Below are positions 62,378 through 64,000 of a stretch of 64,000 bases of DNA, one piece after another. The stretch's first letter is position 1. Each line of letters opens with the position of its first letter. Origin of the DNA: Rhizophagus irregularis (lineage: Eukaryota > Glomeromycota > Glomeromycetes > Glomerales > Glomeraceae); assembly GCF_026210795.1 (NCBI RefSeq), contig NC_089431.1:2666001-2730000 (forward strand), read 5' to 3'. The notes beneath the pieces are model-generated. The model saw nothing but the letters and a program-made list of their open reading frames with translations. It had not been told where the DNA came from and ran no database searches. A program made the position numbers and the translations under genes.

Positions 62378-63047
62378 GTCTGAAATTATTTTAGTATTAC
62401 GGAAATACGTAATTACGTAATTCTGTAATTATTAAGTAATTCATTAAAAAAACTCCGTATTCCGTAATTGATTTCAGACTCTGTAATTAATTTCGTATTA
62501 CGAAAATATTTGGCCAGACTTAATTTTGGCCGATTTATATATATAAACTTTAACAAATAATAACTCGGCACCCAGTGATCCATTTTGGATGATCTTACTA
62601 CCATTTGATTCGTCTTGATAAGACAATTCTAATGGTAGTAAGATCATTTAAATCCAATCACTAGATCGCGATCCGATACCAATAACTTTTAAATATTTAT
62701 AGCGTAATAGCTCTGCCAATTTCAATGCTAGAAAGATGATCTTACCGCCATTAGAATCGTCTCGTCATGACAAATCGAATGGTGGTAAATTCATTCAAAT
62801 CTAATCACTGGATCGTACTCCGACACCAAAATTCATTAAATGTTTATAGTAATTTTACTCCATTAATATCGGTGCTATAGAAATGAAACACATATCATTA
62901 GATTCGTCTCGATGAGACGAATAGAATGGTAGTAAGATCATCGAAATCTGATTACTAGATCCCGAGATATTCGCAATTTCGCACTATTATGCAAATTTCA
63001 GAATTTCGGAATACGTAATTAATTACGATTTCGTAATTTCAGATTTT
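62378..63047. mobile_element. Palindrome-rich MITE inside the LINE 5' region
   Basis: Both ends carry TCTGAAATTA next to TACG/AATTACGTAATT-type palindromes. The middle has three copies of a hairpin module made of GATCTTACTACCATT and AATGGTAGTAAGATC arms around a GATTCGTCT..AGACGAAT core (62588-62650, 62730-62800 and 62895-62945, the last partial). LINE-like coding sequence is recognisable on both sides. No clear target duplication was found. Confidence 0.6.
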
Positions 63048-63261
63048 GGATTTGCCAATTGAATCTCGGAAACAACTATAAACTTGACATTGTTTCAGCC
63101 TTTTTCCGTGTGTAACTCTATTGTTGATCATCTTGTGTAACCTTCGCTCTTGTTTTTTATTTAGGCCAGCTAAAGAAAAAACTGTTGTATTCAATCTCGA
63201 CAAAATAATATTATAATGATATTATATTGGTCACAATATATTATATTAATAATATATATAT

Positions 63262-63800
63262 ATTATAATACAATTAATTTGCTATTTAATAATTAAATTT
63301 GCATAAACTTTTTTTTATTTGTAACCCTCTTTATATTTTATAAAACAAAAAAAAAATCATTAAAATTAAACTGCTAAATAGTAAATTAATTGCAAAAAAA
63401 CCTCTTAATAAATAAATTACTATATATTATATATATATAATATAATTATTTTATTATCCAATAATCCAATTTGCATAAACTTTTTTTGTTTTGTAACCCT
63501 TTTTATACTTTATAAAACAAAAAAAAAATTTATTAAAATTGGATTTTTAAATAGTATGATAATTATAAAAAAAGTTTCTTAATAAATAAATTACTATATA
63601 TTATATATACTATATAATACAATTATTTTATTATCCAATAATCCAATTTGCATAAACTTTTTTTGTTTTGTAACCCTTTTTATACTTTATAAAACAAAAA
63701 ACAAAAAAAAAATTTATTAAAATTGGATTTTTAAATAGTAAGGTAATTATAAAAAAAGTTTCTTAATAAATAAATTATATATTACTTACTATAAAAGATA
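63262..63800. repeat. Three ~175-bp AT-rich tandem units
   Basis: The block AATTTGCATAAACTTTTTTT recurs near 63295, 63470 and 63645, followed each time by GTAACCCT, a TTTATAAAACAAAA stretch, AAATAGTA and a TA-rich end. The first copy is the most diverged. No coding potential. Confidence 0.8.
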
Positions 63801-64000
63801 TATTATTACTATAAAAGGTATATTGTAATACTTGCAGGATTTAATCTCTACTAAATTACATAATTTCTGGTATACCTTAATAATATACGAATGTCTTCAT
63901 CACAATATATTTTAAGGAATGCTAATATTAATTATTTATAAAATTTATTACCAATACATATTTTGCTGATTTTAATACATCTCACATTGCACTCTCAATT

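Larger units (their letters stand above)
56260..63180 (-). mobile_element. Non-LTR retrotransposon (LINE) with nuclease, RT and RNase H, decayed
   Basis: On the minus strand the order is: upstream protein-like segment near 63080-63180 (NKKQERRLHKMINNRV), polar segment 62105-62350, AP-type endonuclease about 61300-62084, linker 60312-61300, reverse transcriptase about 59297-60100, RT thumb/connection 57959-58760, and RNase H with a zinc-type tail 56725-57710. An A-rich tail is seen as the T-run 56260-56272. Stops and frameshifts are spread throughout, so it cannot move by itself. Three elements are nested in it (58766-59351 with 58891-59189 inside, and 62378-63047). The 5' limit is uncertain. 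Confidence 0.8.

Overview
The window looks like a chromosomal segment of an arbuscular mycorrhizal fungus, most likely Rhizophagus or a close relative. This is inferred from very high A+T content, genes with many 50-100 bp GT-AG introns, clearly fungal housekeeping genes, and remnants of protein families I know mainly from Rhizophagus genomes (RING-like 'LPCKH..HYD' proteins, coiled-coil 'MDENA..KAEN' proteins, Crinkler-type nuclease-kinase proteins). No database search was possible, so the genus is an inference.

The left 34 kb is mostly ordinary gene space. In order it holds an SMG5/EST1-like nonsense-mediated-decay factor (5' end outside the window), a convergent coiled-coil gene that may be an augmin HAUS7-like subunit, a DED1/DDX3 DEAD-box helicase, a gene whose exons fit meiotic REC114, a divergently transcribed 21-exon CSE1 exportin, an unrecognised two-span membrane protein, a ketopantoate-reductase-family enzyme, NEDD8/RUB1, and a glucose-6-phosphate 1-epimerase. 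The 27-32 kb stretch between the reductase and NEDD8 has only decayed kinase and helicase fragments and simple AT-rich DNA.

The right 28 kb is a graveyard of lineage-specific genes broken up by nested transposable elements. I could define many elements by terminal inverted repeats (TIRs) plus target-site duplications (TSDs): CACTA-like (CACTG ends, 3-bp TSD), hAT-like (8-bp TSD), one Harbinger-like (TAA) and one with a 10-bp TSD. They interrupt a RING-family gene (36.3-42.8 kb), a Crinkler-type nuclease-kinase gene (43.7-48.6 kb), a coiled-coil family gene (49.2-52.8 kb) and a non-LTR retrotransposon (56.3-63.2 kb).

The most unusual signal is a pair of tandem arrays (37.28-38.76 kb and 40.96-42.45 kb). 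Each sits inside a different TIR/TSD-bounded element, and each repeat unit is built like a small exon plus a spliceosomal intron: 5' splice site, a hairpin that holds a branch-point-like sequence, a T-rich tract, and a 3' splice site. In the second array every complete exon-like block is exactly 31 nt while the intron-like spacers vary. In the first array the 5' splice site sits in a palindrome whose arms change together from unit to unit.
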